Shown here one piece after another: positions 34,392 through 43,421 of a stretch of DNA of 64,000 bases. The DNA comes from JAFGVL01 sp963662245. Its GTDB lineage: Bacteria > Bacteroidota > Bacteroidia > Bacteroidales > Paludibacteraceae. The first letter of the stretch is position 1, and each line of letters opens with the position of its first letter. The position numbers were made by a program, and so were the translations under genes. The stretch covers positions 248,001-312,000 of the forward strand of contig CAXXVQ010000001.1 in assembly GCA_963662245.2 (NCBI GenBank), in the 5' to 3' direction. Under the pieces are notes generated by a model. The model ran no database searches and was not told the DNA's origin. It saw nothing but the letters and a program-made list of their open reading frames with translations.

Positions 34392-36335
34392 ATGATCAAA
34401 GTAACTTTCCCAGACGGTTCAGTTCGCGAATACGAAAAAGGTATCACTGGACTTCAAATAGCTGAAAGTATCAGCTCTCGCCTAGCACAAGATGTGTTAG
34501 CATGCAGTATTAACAACGAAGTAAGAGACTTAACTCTTCCTATTGAAGAAGATTGTAGCATCAAACTACATAAATGGGAAGATGAAGAAGCTAAACACGC
34601 TTTCTGGCACACCTCTGCTCACCTATTAGCTGAAGCATTACAGGAATTGTATCCTGGCATTCAATTCGGCATCGGACCGGCAATTGAAAGTGGCTTCTAC
34701 TATGATGTAGATCCGGGTGAAACAGTTATTAAAGAAAGTGATTTAGCTACCATCGAAGCTAAAATGATGGAACTTGCTGCGAAAAAAGAAACATTAACCC
34801 GCACTAGCATTGCTAAAGCTGACGCTTTAAAGATGTTTGGTGACCGTGGTGAAACATACAAATGTGAGTTAATCAGTGAACTAGCTGACGGAACTATCAC
34901 AACTTACACACAAGGAAGCTTTACAGACCTTTGCCGTGGACCACACTTACAAGATACAGGCTCAATCAAAGCAATCAAGTTGACTGCTGTTGCCGGTGCA
35001 TACTGGCGTGGTGACGAAAGTCGTAAAATGCTTACTCGTATCTATGGCGTTTCTTTCCCTAAAAAGAAATTATTGGATGAGTATCTTGTATTAATGGAAG
35101 AAGCAAAAAAACGCGATCACCGTAAAATTGGTCGTGAGCTAGAATTATTTGCTTTTTCTCAAGCAGTAGGTCCTGGTCTACCATTATGGTTACCAAAAGG
35201 AACTGCTCTTCGCAGCCGTTTGGAAGAATTCTTGAAACGCATCCAAAAGAACTTTGGTTACCAACAAGTAATGACTCCACATATTGGACAAAAAGAACTT
35301 TGGGTAACTTCTGGTCACTATGCAAAATATGGTAAGGATTCATTCCAACCAATTCATACACCACAAGAAGGTGAAGAATTCTTGTTGAAGCCTATGAACT
35401 GCCCTCACCACTGTGAGATATTTAAAATCACGCCCAAGTCATATAAAGACCTTCCACAACGCTATGCTGAATTTGGAACAGTATATCGTTACGAACAAAG
35501 TGGTGAGCTACACGGATTAACTCGTGTGCGTGGTTTTACTCAAGATGATGCACACATCTTCTGTCGTCCAGACCAATTGAAAGAAGAATTCTTAAAGGTT
35601 ATGGATATCATCTTCATTATTTTCAACGCATTAAGCTTTGAAAACTTTGAAGCTCAGATTTCTTTACGCGACCCAAACAACAAAGAAAAATACATTGGTA
35701 GCGACGAAAACTGGGAAAAAGCAGAAAGCGCAATCGTTGAAGCTTGTCAAGAAAAAGGTTTGAATGCTAAAGTTGAACTTGGTGAAGCTGCATTCTATGG
35801 GCCAAAACTTGACTTTATGGTAAAAGATGCAATTGGTCGTCGTTGGCAGCTTGGAACAATCCAAGTAGACTACAACCTACCTGAGCGTTTTGAACTTGAA
35901 TACACTGGAGCTGATAACCAAAAACACCGCCCGGTAATGATTCACCGTGCACCATTTGGTTCTATGGAGCGCTTCGTAGCTGTACTAATTGAGCACACAG
36001 GTGGTAAATTCCCATTGTGGTTAACTCCAGATCAAGTTGTAGTATTACCTATCAGTGAAAAATACAATGACTATGCTCTAGAAATTGCAAATAGCTTGAA
36101 CAAACAAGATATTCGTACTATTGTAGATGACCGTAACGAAAAAATTGGCCGTAAAATCCGTGACAACGAATTAAAACGCATCCCATACATGCTAATCGTT
36201 GGTGAAAAAGAAGCTGAAAACGGAGAAGTTGCAGTCAGAAAACAAGGAGAAGGTGACAAAGGAACAATGAAAATTGCAGATTTTTCTACCATCGTGACTG
36301 AAGAAGTAGAAAAAATGATGAATCAGTATAATTAA
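34392..36335 (+). CDS. thrS: Threonine--tRNA ligase
   Basis: Charges tRNA-Thr and edits mischarged Ser. The 647 residues match the family. Order: TGS domain (about 1-62, MIKVTFPDGSVREYEKG), editing domain (HTSAHLLAEAL with the HxxxH metal-like motif near 73-83), class II catalytic core (motif 2 and MNCPHHCEIF, EFGTVYRYEQSGELHGLTRVRGFTQDDAHIF), and anticodon-binding domain from about 545. It opens the thrS-infC-rpmI-rplT translation cluster. No T-box or tRNA-like operator was recognised in the leader. Confidence 0.97.
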   Translation: MIKVTFPDGSVREYEKGITGLQIAESISSRLAQDVLACSINNEVRDLTLPIEEDCSIKLHKWEDEEAKHAFWHTSAHLLAEALQELYPGIQFGIGPAIESGFYYDVDPGETVIKESDLATIEAKMMELAAKKETLTRTSIAKADALKMFGDRGETYKCELISELADGTITTYTQGSFTDLCRGPHLQDTGSIKAIKLTAVAGAYWRGDESRKMLTRIYGVSFPKKKLLDEYLVLMEEAKKRDHRKIGRELELFAFSQAVGPGLPLWLPKGTALRSRLEEFLKRIQKNFGYQQVMTPHIGQKELWVTSGHYAKYGKDSFQPIHTPQEGEEFLLKPMNCPHHCEIFKITPKSYKDLPQRYAEFGTVYRYEQSGELHGLTRVRGFTQDDAHIFCRPDQLKEEFLKVMDIIFIIFNALSFENFEAQISLRDPNNKEKYIGSDENWEKAESAIVEACQEKGLNAKVELGEAAFYGPKLDFMVKDAIGRRWQLGTIQVDYNLPERFELEYTGADNQKHRPVMIHRAPFGSMERFVAVLIEHTGGKFPLWLTPDQVVVLPISEKYNDYALEIANSLNKQDIRTIVDDRNEKIGRKIRDNELKRIPYMLIVGEKEAENGEVAVRKQGEGDKGTMKIADFSTIVTEEVEKMMNQYN

Positions 36336-36372
36336 TTTGCTAAAAGATAGTTGCAGAGAAATATAAAATACC

Positions 36373-36380
36373 TATTTTTG
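36373..36380 (+). promoter_or_regulatory. Bacteroidetes promoter for infC (TTG -19 bp- TATTTTTG)
   Basis: TTG at 36351-36353 and TATTTTTG at 36373-36380 with 19-bp spacing. It lies downstream of the first ATG/TTG-type codons of the open frame, so those cannot be the start on this transcript. Confidence 0.7.
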
Positions 36381-36420
36381 TGCGCTAAAATTATAAAAGA
36401 AAGTTTATTAACTAATTTTT

Positions 36421-36426
36421 GGAGGA
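36421..36426 (+). promoter_or_regulatory. Shine-Dalgarno GGAGGA that sets the infC start
   Basis: GGAGGA with 8 bases to the ATA at 36435. Strong SD sequences are uncommon in this window, which suits a gene with a weak start codon. Confidence 0.7.
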
Positions 36427-36434
36427 CCCAAGCA

Positions 36435-36986
36435 ATAGCTAAGCAATTTATTCCCAGAAAAAGGAATCACTTTGAAAAAGAAGAACTACACAAGATTAAT
36501 GAAAAAATCAGTGCTAAAGAAGTTCGTCTAGTTGGTGATAACATTGAACAAGGAGTATTCTCAATTACTGAAGCAATGAAAATTGCGGATGCACAAGAAC
36601 TTGATCTTGTTGAGATTTCTCCGAATGCAGTTCCGCCTGTATGTAGAGTGGTTGATTATCAAAAATTCCTTTATCAACAAAAGAAACGCGAAAAAGAGCA
36701 AAAAGCTAAGCAAACTAAAGTTGTTGTAAAAGAAATTCGTTTCGGACCTCAAACAGACGAACACGACTACAACTTTAAACTTAAGCATGCACAAGAGTTC
36801 ATTAATGAAGGTTGCAAGTTAAAAGCTTATGTATTCTTCAAAGGGCGTTCTATCTTGTTTAAAGAACAAGGTGAAGTATTGTTACTTCGCTTTGCGAACG
36901 ACCTAGAGGAAATTGCTAAAGTTGATTCTCTACCAAAATTAGAGGGTAAACGCATGATTATCATGCTTTCTCCTAAAAAGAAATAA
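36435..36986 (+). CDS. infC: Translation initiation factor IF-3, probable AUA start
   Basis: Binds the 30S subunit, prevents 50S joining and rejects non-AUG start codons. 183 residues starting (M)AKQFIPRKRN from ATA at 36435. The N-terminal domain has HKINEKISAKEVRLVGDN, the linker/C-terminal domain VDYQKFLYQQKKREKEQKAKQ and KEIRFGPQTDEHDYNFKLKHAQEF. A reading from 36351 adds 28 residues that lie upstream of the promoter box and the GGAGGA, and it does not resemble IF-3. A rare start codon is a known feature of infC (AUU in E. coli), used for negative feedback by IF-3 itself. Confidence 0.9.
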   Translation: MAKQFIPRKRNHFEKEELHKINEKISAKEVRLVGDNIEQGVFSITEAMKIADAQELDLVEISPNAVPPVCRVVDYQKFLYQQKKREKEQKAKQTKVVVKEIRFGPQTDEHDYNFKLKHAQEFINEGCKLKAYVFFKGRSILFKEQGEVLLLRFANDLEEIAKVDSLPKLEGKRMIIMLSPKKK

Positions 36987-37012
36987 AAGTTTATCAATTA
37001 AATATTTGTATA

Positions 37013-37210
37013 ATGCCAAAAATGAAAACTAATTCCGGTGCCAAAAAAAGATTCACTCTTACCGGATCAGGAAAAATTAAGAGAAAACATGCTTTTAAGC
37101 GTCACATCTTAACAAAGAAAACAACAAAACAAAAAAGAGCTTTAACTCAAGATTCATTAGTTCACAGCTCTGATGAAAACAACATCAAAATTTTGTTGCG
37201 TCTTAAATAA
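37013..37210 (+). CDS. rpmI: 50S ribosomal protein L35
   Basis: 65 residues, very basic. MPKMKTNSGAKKRFTLTGSGKIKRKHAFKRHIL is the conserved L35 core. It lies 26 bp after infC in the standard infC-rpmI-rplT order. Confidence 0.97.
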   Translation: MPKMKTNSGAKKRFTLTGSGKIKRKHAFKRHILTKKTTKQKRALTQDSLVHSSDENNIKILLRLK

Positions 37211-37239
37211 GACAAACATTAAAAGAAGTTTTTTAGTTT

Positions 37240-37287
37240 TAATCGAGTGTTTAGCTTAAAGATTCCGATTTGGTCGGAGCGCTAACA
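37240..37287 (+). promoter_or_regulatory. Leader-like hairpin between rpmI and rplT
   Basis: TCCGA-TTTGG-TCGGA stem (near 37264-37278) nested within GTTTAGC...GCGCTAAC. It lies in the unusually long 96-bp gap before rplT and could be an autoregulatory site for L20; this is inference. Confidence 0.4.
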
Positions 37288-37306
37288 ATCAAAATCATTC
37301 AAAATT

Positions 37307-37657
37307 ATGCCAAGATCAGTAAATCATGTCGCTTCAAGAGCGAAAAGAAAAAGAATCCTAAAATTAACAAGAGGATACTTTGGAGCAAGAAGAAATGTTT
37401 GGACAGTTGCTAAAAACACATGGGAAAAAGGTTTGCAATATGCTTACCGTGACCGTAAAAACAAAAAACGCAACTTCCGTGCTTTATGGATTCAGCGTAT
37501 CAATGCTGCAGCTCGCCTAGAGGGTATGTCATACTCAAAATTAATGGGTGCACTTCACAAAGCTGGTATCGAAATGAACCGTAAAGTTTTAGCAGACTTA
37601 GCTATGAATCATCCAGAAGCATTCAAAGCTATCGTTGAAAAAGCTAAAAATGCATAA
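37307..37657 (+). CDS. rplT: 50S ribosomal protein L20
   Basis: 116 residues, strongly basic N-terminal extension (MPRSVNHVASRAKRKRILKLTRGYFG) and globular part WIQRINAAARLEGMSYSKLMGALHKAGIEMNRKVLADLA. L20 is an early assembly protein of the large subunit and in other bacteria represses its own operon. Terminator follows. Confidence 0.97.
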   Translation: MPRSVNHVASRAKRKRILKLTRGYFGARRNVWTVAKNTWEKGLQYAYRDRKNKKRNFRALWIQRINAAARLEGMSYSKLMGALHKAGIEMNRKVLADLAMNHPEAFKAIVEKAKNA

Positions 37658-37682
37658 GCACAAGCTTTAGAAAAATAATATT

Positions 37683-37716
37683 AAGGCTATTCTCTTTATT
37701 GAGGATAGCCTTTTTT
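37683..37716 (+). terminator. Rho-independent terminator of the infC operon
   Basis: AAGGCTATTCTC / GAGGATAGCCTT imperfect stem (one mismatch) and six T. Confidence 0.82.
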
Positions 37717-37771
37717 ATTATGTATTAAAAAACTATAGATTACCACTATTGTTTTATAACAATAACTAAGT

Positions 37772-37779
37772 TAGATTTG
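37772..37779 (+). promoter_or_regulatory. Bacteroidetes -7 box (TAGATTTG)
   Basis: TAnnTTTG match 26 bp before the sugar kinase gene. Confidence 0.55.
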
Positions 37780-37805
37780 TATATATAAACCTCTATACAA
37801 CTAAG

Positions 37806-38861
37806 ATGAGTAAGAAAGTGATTTGTTTTGGCGAAATAATGATGCGTCTATCAGCTCCTACACATAAAAGATTTGTTCAATCAAAAAAAATGAAAATTTC
37901 TTTTGGTGGCGGTGAAGCTAATGCAGCAATATCTCTTGCCAACTATGGTATGGATGCCGAATTTGTGACAAGACTCCCTCAAAATGATTTTGCTAAAAAA
38001 TGTATTGGTGTCCTCAAAACAAAATATGTTTCTACAGACCACATTATATATGGTGAAGGACGCATGGGAAAATATTTCCTAGAAACAGGAGCTTCAATGA
38101 GAGCAAGTAAAGTCATATATGACAGAAGTGGCTCAGCATTCTCTGAAATAGGACCTGGAATGATTGATTGGGAACCAATCTTTGAAAATGCAGGTTGGTT
38201 CCACTGGTCAGGCATCACTCCTGCCCTTTCTCAGAATGCAGCTGATGCCTGCCTTGAAGCAATAAAAAAAGCATATGATATGGGACTTACAATCTCTTGT
38301 GATATTAATAATCGATTCTCTCTTTGGAAATACGGAAAGACTATACAAGAGATATTACCCGAAATGATTAAATATTGCAATGTAGTACTAGCGAGCAAAG
38401 AAGATTTAATTACAATCTTTGGCCTATCTCCAAAAGAAGAAGACATTATAAACTCGCCAAACAAGGACTTCCCACAACTTGCAGAATATGAATCTCTATG
38501 CAAGCAGTTTATGCAGAGATATCCAACAGTAGATAAAGTATTTACAACCTTTAGAAATAATATTAGCGCTAGCCACAACAAGCTTAAAGCAGTACTATAC
38601 AATGGCGATAAACTATTTCGAGGACCTCAATATGATATATCTGACATTATAGACAGAGTTGGCGCAGGTGATTCTTTTATGGGAGGTATGATATTTGGAT
38701 TATCAAACTACAATGACCAAAAAGCAATTAACTTTGCTGAAACAGCATCATTCTTAAAACACTCAATATATGGTGACTTTAACAGAGTAACCTTAAAAGA
38801 AATTGAAGCAGTAATGAATGGTAAAGTTGAAGCTGATATTAATTATTGCGATGAATGCTAA
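37806..38861 (+). CDS. kdgK: PfkB-family sugar kinase, probably 2-keto-3-deoxygluconate kinase
   Basis: 351 residues. N-terminal GGGEANAAISLANYG (about 36-50) and the C-terminal PfkB signature DRVGAGDSFMGG (about 283-294) with catalytic Asp. KDG kinase phosphorylates 2-keto-3-deoxygluconate from uronate or pectin breakdown; the N-terminal CFGEIMMRLSAPTHKRF fits that subgroup. It stands alone, not beside kdgA, so substrate is inferred. A pectinesterase gene 19 kb away would supply related substrate. Confidence 0.78.
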   Translation: MSKKVICFGEIMMRLSAPTHKRFVQSKKMKISFGGGEANAAISLANYGMDAEFVTRLPQNDFAKKCIGVLKTKYVSTDHIIYGEGRMGKYFLETGASMRASKVIYDRSGSAFSEIGPGMIDWEPIFENAGWFHWSGITPALSQNAADACLEAIKKAYDMGLTISCDINNRFSLWKYGKTIQEILPEMIKYCNVVLASKEDLITIFGLSPKEEDIINSPNKDFPQLAEYESLCKQFMQRYPTVDKVFTTFRNNISASHNKLKAVLYNGDKLFRGPQYDISDIIDRVGAGDSFMGGMIFGLSNYNDQKAINFAETASFLKHSIYGDFNRVTLKEIEAVMNGKVEADINYCDEC

Positions 38862-38864
38862 ATA

Positions 38865-38897
38865 AAAAAGGGAAGTAAAATAATTACTTCCCTTTTT
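38865..38897. terminator. Bidirectional terminator between convergent genes
   Basis: AAAAAGGGAAGTAA (38865-38878) / TTACTTCCCTTTT (38884-38896), A-rich on one side and T-rich on the other, between kdgK (+) and the UDP-sugar dehydrogenase (-). Confidence 0.85.
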
Positions 38898-38915
38898 CAT
38901 TTATTTATTCTAAGA

Positions 38916-40205
38916 TTACAGTCTTGCATCTACAATACCTCTATCAACAATTCCTTTTGCATCAAAAATTGTTGCACCATTATCCTTTAGTTTTGAGAAG
39001 TCAATCTCAAGAAATTGATTATGAGCTACTGCAACAACTACAGCTTGATAATGCTTATGATAATCTAATTTAGAAATAACATCGATGCCATACTCCTCTT
39101 TTACTTCAACTACATCTACCCAAGGATCATAAACATCTACATGCAAACCAAACTCTTTTAGTTCCTTATAAATATCAACGACCTTAGTATTTCTAATATC
39201 TGGACAATTCTCCTTAAAAGTAATCCCCAAAATTAATGCTTTAGCTCCCTTAATCTTGTCTCCTTTACGAATCATCAACTTAAGCACCTTATTGGCAATA
39301 TGCTCAGCAATACTATTATTTACTCGTCTACCAGAAGAAATCACTTCAGGGTGATATCCAAGCGATTTAGCCTTATGAACCAAGTAATAAGGGTCTACAC
39401 CAATACAATGACCTCCAACTAAACCTGGACGATATTTCAAGAAATTCCATTTTGTTCCGGCAGCATCAATTACATCATTAGTATCAATACCAATTCTATC
39501 AAAAATTAAGGCTAACTCATTCATAAATGAGATATTTACATCTCTTTGAGCATTTTCAATTGCTTTTGAAGCCTCTGCAACTTTTATATTAGTCGCTTTA
39601 AATGTTCCTGCTTCAATTATTGAAGCATATAATTCATCAACAAAATCAGCAATCTCAGTTGTAGAACCAGAAGTTACTTTTTTAATCTTAGTTAATGTAT
39701 TGATTTTATCTCCTGGATTAATTCTCTCTGGAGAGTACCCACAAAAGAAATCTTGGTTAAATTTTAAACCAGACACTTTCTCCAAAACTGGCACACAGTC
39801 ATCCTCTGTACATCCTGGATAGACTGTTGACTCATAAATCACAACATCACCTTTTGATATGAAATTCCCAATCATTTCACTTGCTCTAAGCAACGGTGTA
39901 AGGTCAGGATTATTATGAGTGTCAATTGGCGTGGGAACAGTAACAATATAAACATTAGATTTTGCTAGATCTTCTTTTGTATAAGAGAATGATAAACCCA
40001 ATGTCCCAGATTCTTTTTTTAAAGCTATTACCTTAGCTAATTCAACCTCATCCGCCTCTAAGGTTCTATCCTTGGCATTCTGCAACTCGGCAACACGATG
40101 AGCATCAATATCAAAACCTAAAACACTATATTTTTTACTGAATTCAATCGCCAATGGCAACCCAACATAACCTAATCCAATAACTGCAATATTTACTTCT
40201 TTCAT
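38916..40205 (-). CDS. Nucleotide-sugar 6-dehydrogenase (TviB/WbpO-like)
   Basis: 429 residues. Oxidises a UDP-hexosamine (UDP-GlcNAc or UDP-GalNAc type) to the uronate for capsule or exopolysaccharide. NAD-binding motif IAVIGLGYVGLPLA at 5-18; catalytic Cys267 in GGHCIGVDPYYL; YSPERINPGD and the C-terminal ITFKENCPDIRNTKVVD are characteristic of this UDP-dehydrogenase group. It is the last gene of a four-gene export operon (18-bp gap after wzc). Exact sugar is not readable from sequence. Confidence 0.88.
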   Translation of the reverse strand: MKEVNIAVIGLGYVGLPLAIEFSKKYSVLGFDIDAHRVAELQNAKDRTLEADEVELAKVIALKKESGTLGLSFSYTKEDLAKSNVYIVTVPTPIDTHNNPDLTPLLRASEMIGNFISKGDVVIYESTVYPGCTEDDCVPVLEKVSGLKFNQDFFCGYSPERINPGDKINTLTKIKKVTSGSTTEIADFVDELYASIIEAGTFKATNIKVAEASKAIENAQRDVNISFMNELALIFDRIGIDTNDVIDAAGTKWNFLKYRPGLVGGHCIGVDPYYLVHKAKSLGYHPEVISSGRRVNNSIAEHIANKVLKLMIRKGDKIKGAKALILGITFKENCPDIRNTKVVDIYKELKEFGLHVDVYDPWVDVVEVKEEYGIDVISKLDYHKHYQAVVVAVAHNQFLEIDFSKLKDNGATIFDAKGIVDRGIVDARL

Positions 40206-40223
40206 AAAATAACTTCAGAAAAA

Positions 40224-42662
40224 CTATTTCTTAAAAAACTCATACCATGCTTTCTCCTTTTTTGCAGGAACAATTTCCTCATCAAAATATTCTTTTGCAT
40301 ATGTATGATATTCACCTTTCTTCATATAATAAGACTTACGACCATATTCATGGTAATAAGAATATGCGTTTTTCTTCTCATCAACATCATTCAACACAAC
40401 ATAGACATGAGGTAATTTATCAGAATATATCTGCTGCAATACACTCTTGAAGAACATCTTATTTGTTTTCTCACTACGCACAAGGAATAAGTTTGCATCA
40501 ACTTTATGCATTAAGGCATATGCATCAGCAACAAGACCAACTGGAGATGTATCAATAATCACATGATCATACATTTCACACAAGTCTTTATATAACTCTT
40601 TTAATTTTGTAGATCGGATTAATTCTCCAGGATTTGGAGGAACTGCACCACCAGGAACAATATCAAATTTGTATTTTGGGTCTCTAATAATTAACTCATC
40701 CAAAGAATCCACTTGACCTACAAGATAGTTTGAAACCCCTTTTCTTGTATCATAATGAACTCCCAAACGAGATCCAATACTTGGCTTACGCAAGTCTAAA
40801 TCAATTACAACTGTCTTCCTACCTGTCAAAGCGTACATTGCAGCTAAATTCATAGAAAAAGCAGTCTTACCATCACCTGACTCTGTGGAAGTGACTAAGA
40901 CACTTGTTGGATGTTGTCGCTGAACTACGAATTCAACTCTTGTTCTAATAACACGATATGACTCTGCTAAGCCAGACCGAGGACTCTTTTGAACAGGAAC
41001 AGGATTCTTAGTGTCAGTATGCTTGATTGCCCCAAGATATGGATATGGAGAATATTTCTCAACATCCTTCTTATCGTTAATCTTATTATTTAAAAGTTCT
41101 CTAATTAATACGAATGCTAATGGCAAAATAAAGGCAATTACAAGATACATTGATCTAGTTTTTTGCTGAACACCACCATTAGTAACTCCTGATATTCTAG
41201 CTTTTTCTAACAAAACATTATCCGGTGAGTTTGATGCTTTCTGAATCTCAGACTCAGCTCTTTTCTGCAATAAGTATGTGTAATAATCATCATGAATCTT
41301 AAATTTTCTTTGATATTTACTCATCAGACTCTCTTGATCCGGAAGTTTTGACAAACGCTCTGTAATATCTTTATTCTTTTTATCAATTTCTTGCTTTTCA
41401 ATATTCAAAGATGCCTTAATATTATCAAGCACTTCTAAGAGTGAAGCCTTTACTCGAGTTATTTCTTGATTATATTTTTGATAATATGGATTTTTAGGAC
41501 CAACATCACGCTTTCTATTTTGCAAATCATTAATTGTATTTACTAATGGCAATAATGCAGGATCAGACACACCTAATGTTGTAGGAACAACAATAATTTC
41601 ATCTTGTATATTCTTTTTCAAGTAATCAGTCAAATACTTAAAATATGACATTTTAAGCTTAAACTCTGATTGTGCAGCTTCTAAAGTTCTATAATCCGAA
41701 AGAAGTTGTCCAGTTAAACTTGACACATCAATAATCTGATTATTAACACGAAATGACTTTAACCTACCCTCAGAAATAGATAATGAATCCGAAATACCTG
41801 CCATTTGATCATCAATAAAAGTAATCGTCTTACTAGCTACTTCATTTTTTCTATCAAGATTCTCATCCAAGTAGGTTTCACATAAAGCATTTATAAAGTC
41901 CATATCTCTTTCTGCGACTAAACCAACTAAAGAAACACTAATAACTGATGCACCTTTCATCACAAAGTCAAAAGATAGTCTAGAACTAAAATCATCAATA
42001 AAACTTTGACGATCCCTGAATCTAAAATAAAACTTATAACCAGGTCTATATAAATCAGTTCTTGTAACTATAATATTAAAAAGCTTATTTTTTAATGGAA
42101 CATTATATTTTCCATCAATTGAATATTTTACATCGTCCCTCTCCCAAACAATCTTGAAACCATCATTCTTATCAAGAATTGCAAATTCGTATGCATAGGC
42201 TTCATTAGATAATGCTATTTGATTAATTTTTACGGGTTCAAACTTGTATAAGTTATTTGTCTTAAATCGGCCTCTTGTGTATGTATCAATATCTAAGCCC
42301 ATTTTATCAACTACCTTACCGACAAGATCTCGAGAACCAAACATAATAATCTGGTTATTTACATTACGATAACCAGCCTGAACACCAAATCCTTGCATAA
42401 ATCCAGCACCAAGACCACCGCCATAAACAGAACTTCGGCCTTCTTCAATCATCATTTGTGCAGTTGTCTGATATGTAGGCTGCCACTTTCTATTTTGCAA
42501 ATACGATATACCTAATGCAATAACAACAGAAATTAGAAATAAGTACCAATAGCGTACAAATTTCATCACCCACATCATTAAGTCAAATGATGAATTATCA
42601 TCATCAAATTTATCGTACTGAGTTAATGGCGTACTTGAGTATATATCATTTGGTTGTTCCAT
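40224..42662 (-). CDS. wzc: Polysaccharide co-polymerase / tyrosine autokinase (Wzc-like)
   Basis: 812 residues, inner membrane. Wzz domain with a first helix near 33-50 (WYLFLISVVIALGISYL), a long periplasmic coiled region, a second helix near 503-522 (SMYLVIAFILPLAFVLI), and a cytosolic BY-kinase domain. That domain has Walker A STESGDGKTAF (about 590-600), Walker A' VVIDLDLRKPS and Walker B VIIDTSPVG. The C-terminal tail is Tyr-rich (AYSYYHEYGRKSYYMKKGEYHTY), the autophosphorylation cluster. It controls chain length and export together with the OPX proteins upstream. No Wzb-type phosphatase is next to it. Confidence 0.93.
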   Translation of the reverse strand: MEQPNDIYSSTPLTQYDKFDDDNSSFDLMMWVMKFVRYWYLFLISVVIALGISYLQNRKWQPTYQTTAQMMIEEGRSSVYGGGLGAGFMQGFGVQAGYRNVNNQIIMFGSRDLVGKVVDKMGLDIDTYTRGRFKTNNLYKFEPVKINQIALSNEAYAYEFAILDKNDGFKIVWERDDVKYSIDGKYNVPLKNKLFNIIVTRTDLYRPGYKFYFRFRDRQSFIDDFSSRLSFDFVMKGASVISVSLVGLVAERDMDFINALCETYLDENLDRKNEVASKTITFIDDQMAGISDSLSISEGRLKSFRVNNQIIDVSSLTGQLLSDYRTLEAAQSEFKLKMSYFKYLTDYLKKNIQDEIIVVPTTLGVSDPALLPLVNTINDLQNRKRDVGPKNPYYQKYNQEITRVKASLLEVLDNIKASLNIEKQEIDKKNKDITERLSKLPDQESLMSKYQRKFKIHDDYYTYLLQKRAESEIQKASNSPDNVLLEKARISGVTNGGVQQKTRSMYLVIAFILPLAFVLIRELLNNKINDKKDVEKYSPYPYLGAIKHTDTKNPVPVQKSPRSGLAESYRVIRTRVEFVVQRQHPTSVLVTSTESGDGKTAFSMNLAAMYALTGRKTVVIDLDLRKPSIGSRLGVHYDTRKGVSNYLVGQVDSLDELIIRDPKYKFDIVPGGAVPPNPGELIRSTKLKELYKDLCEMYDHVIIDTSPVGLVADAYALMHKVDANLFLVRSEKTNKMFFKSVLQQIYSDKLPHVYVVLNDVDEKKNAYSYYHEYGRKSYYMKKGEYHTYAKEYFDEEIVPAKKEKAWYEFFKK

Positions 42663-42672
42663 AATTCCTTTC

Positions 42673-43413
42673 TTAATATTGAGCGACTAGCAGTATAAAA
42701 CTTAGTGTTGAAGTTATTGTCCCTAACAAACCTGTAAAAGATGTAATCTTATAAAAACTTGCTTTTGAACGATCTAAATATAGAATATCATTTGGATGAA
42801 TATAATAATACTCTGAATCAACTATCCCTTTTGATCTAATATCAAATTCATATATCTTCAAACCATCAGGAGATTCTCTTAGCAACTTCATTTTCTTTCT
42901 ATCAGCTGTTAAACCCATAGGGCCAGTCAACGCAATTGCCTCATATATATTTAAACGATCTTTATAGATTGTATACACACCTTTTCCAGCATCACCAAAT
43001 ATGTAAAATACCTTTTGAGAATTTACTACTCGTACCGAAAAATCATCCTTGATATAATCTTTTAATTTCTCCTCTAAAACTTCCTCAACCTCTCTTGTTG
43101 TCATTCCAGCAACTTTCACAGCTCCCAAATAAGGAATATCAACAGTGCTGTCTGCATATATTCGATATGAATTTACACCTTGAGAAGCACCCTGCTGATT
43201 AGATTGTAGTGAAAATAAACTTGAAACTTCTTTATTTAGAGATAAGACATTTATATACAACTCATCATCCACTCCTAACCTATAATCCTCATATGATCCA
43301 GCAGAATATTCTAAGCCATTCTTTTGAAGTAATCGTGTATCTTTATTTGTTATACAAGAGGCTAACAATAAAGAAAAAATCACAAACAATATTATTTTAA
43401 TAATAAATCTCAT
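42673..43413 (-). CDS. Polysaccharide export outer-membrane lipoprotein (OPX, copy 2)
   Basis: 246 residues with a lipoprotein signal (lipobox LLASC at about 16-20), a polysaccharide-export domain (YRLGVDDELYINVLSLNKE), an SLBB-like part (VFYIFGDAGKGVYTIYKDRLNIYEAIALTGPM) and a C-terminal hydrophobic end (ITSFTGLLGTITSTLSFILLVAQY). Outer-membrane partner of Wzc. It is a tandem paralogue of the gene at 43422 (8-bp gap). Confidence 0.88.
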   Translation of the reverse strand: MRFIIKIILFVIFSLLLASCITNKDTRLLQKNGLEYSAGSYEDYRLGVDDELYINVLSLNKEVSSLFSLQSNQQGASQGVNSYRIYADSTVDIPYLGAVKVAGMTTREVEEVLEEKLKDYIKDDFSVRVVNSQKVFYIFGDAGKGVYTIYKDRLNIYEAIALTGPMGLTADRKKMKLLRESPDGLKIYEFDIRSKGIVDSEYYYIHPNDILYLDRSKASFYKITSFTGLLGTITSTLSFILLVAQY

Positions 43414-43421
43414 GTAATTAC

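Noticed and set aside
36351..36434. Longer N-terminus for infC
   Set aside because: Contains the promoter -7 box and the Shine-Dalgarno, and the 28 residues do not resemble IF-3.
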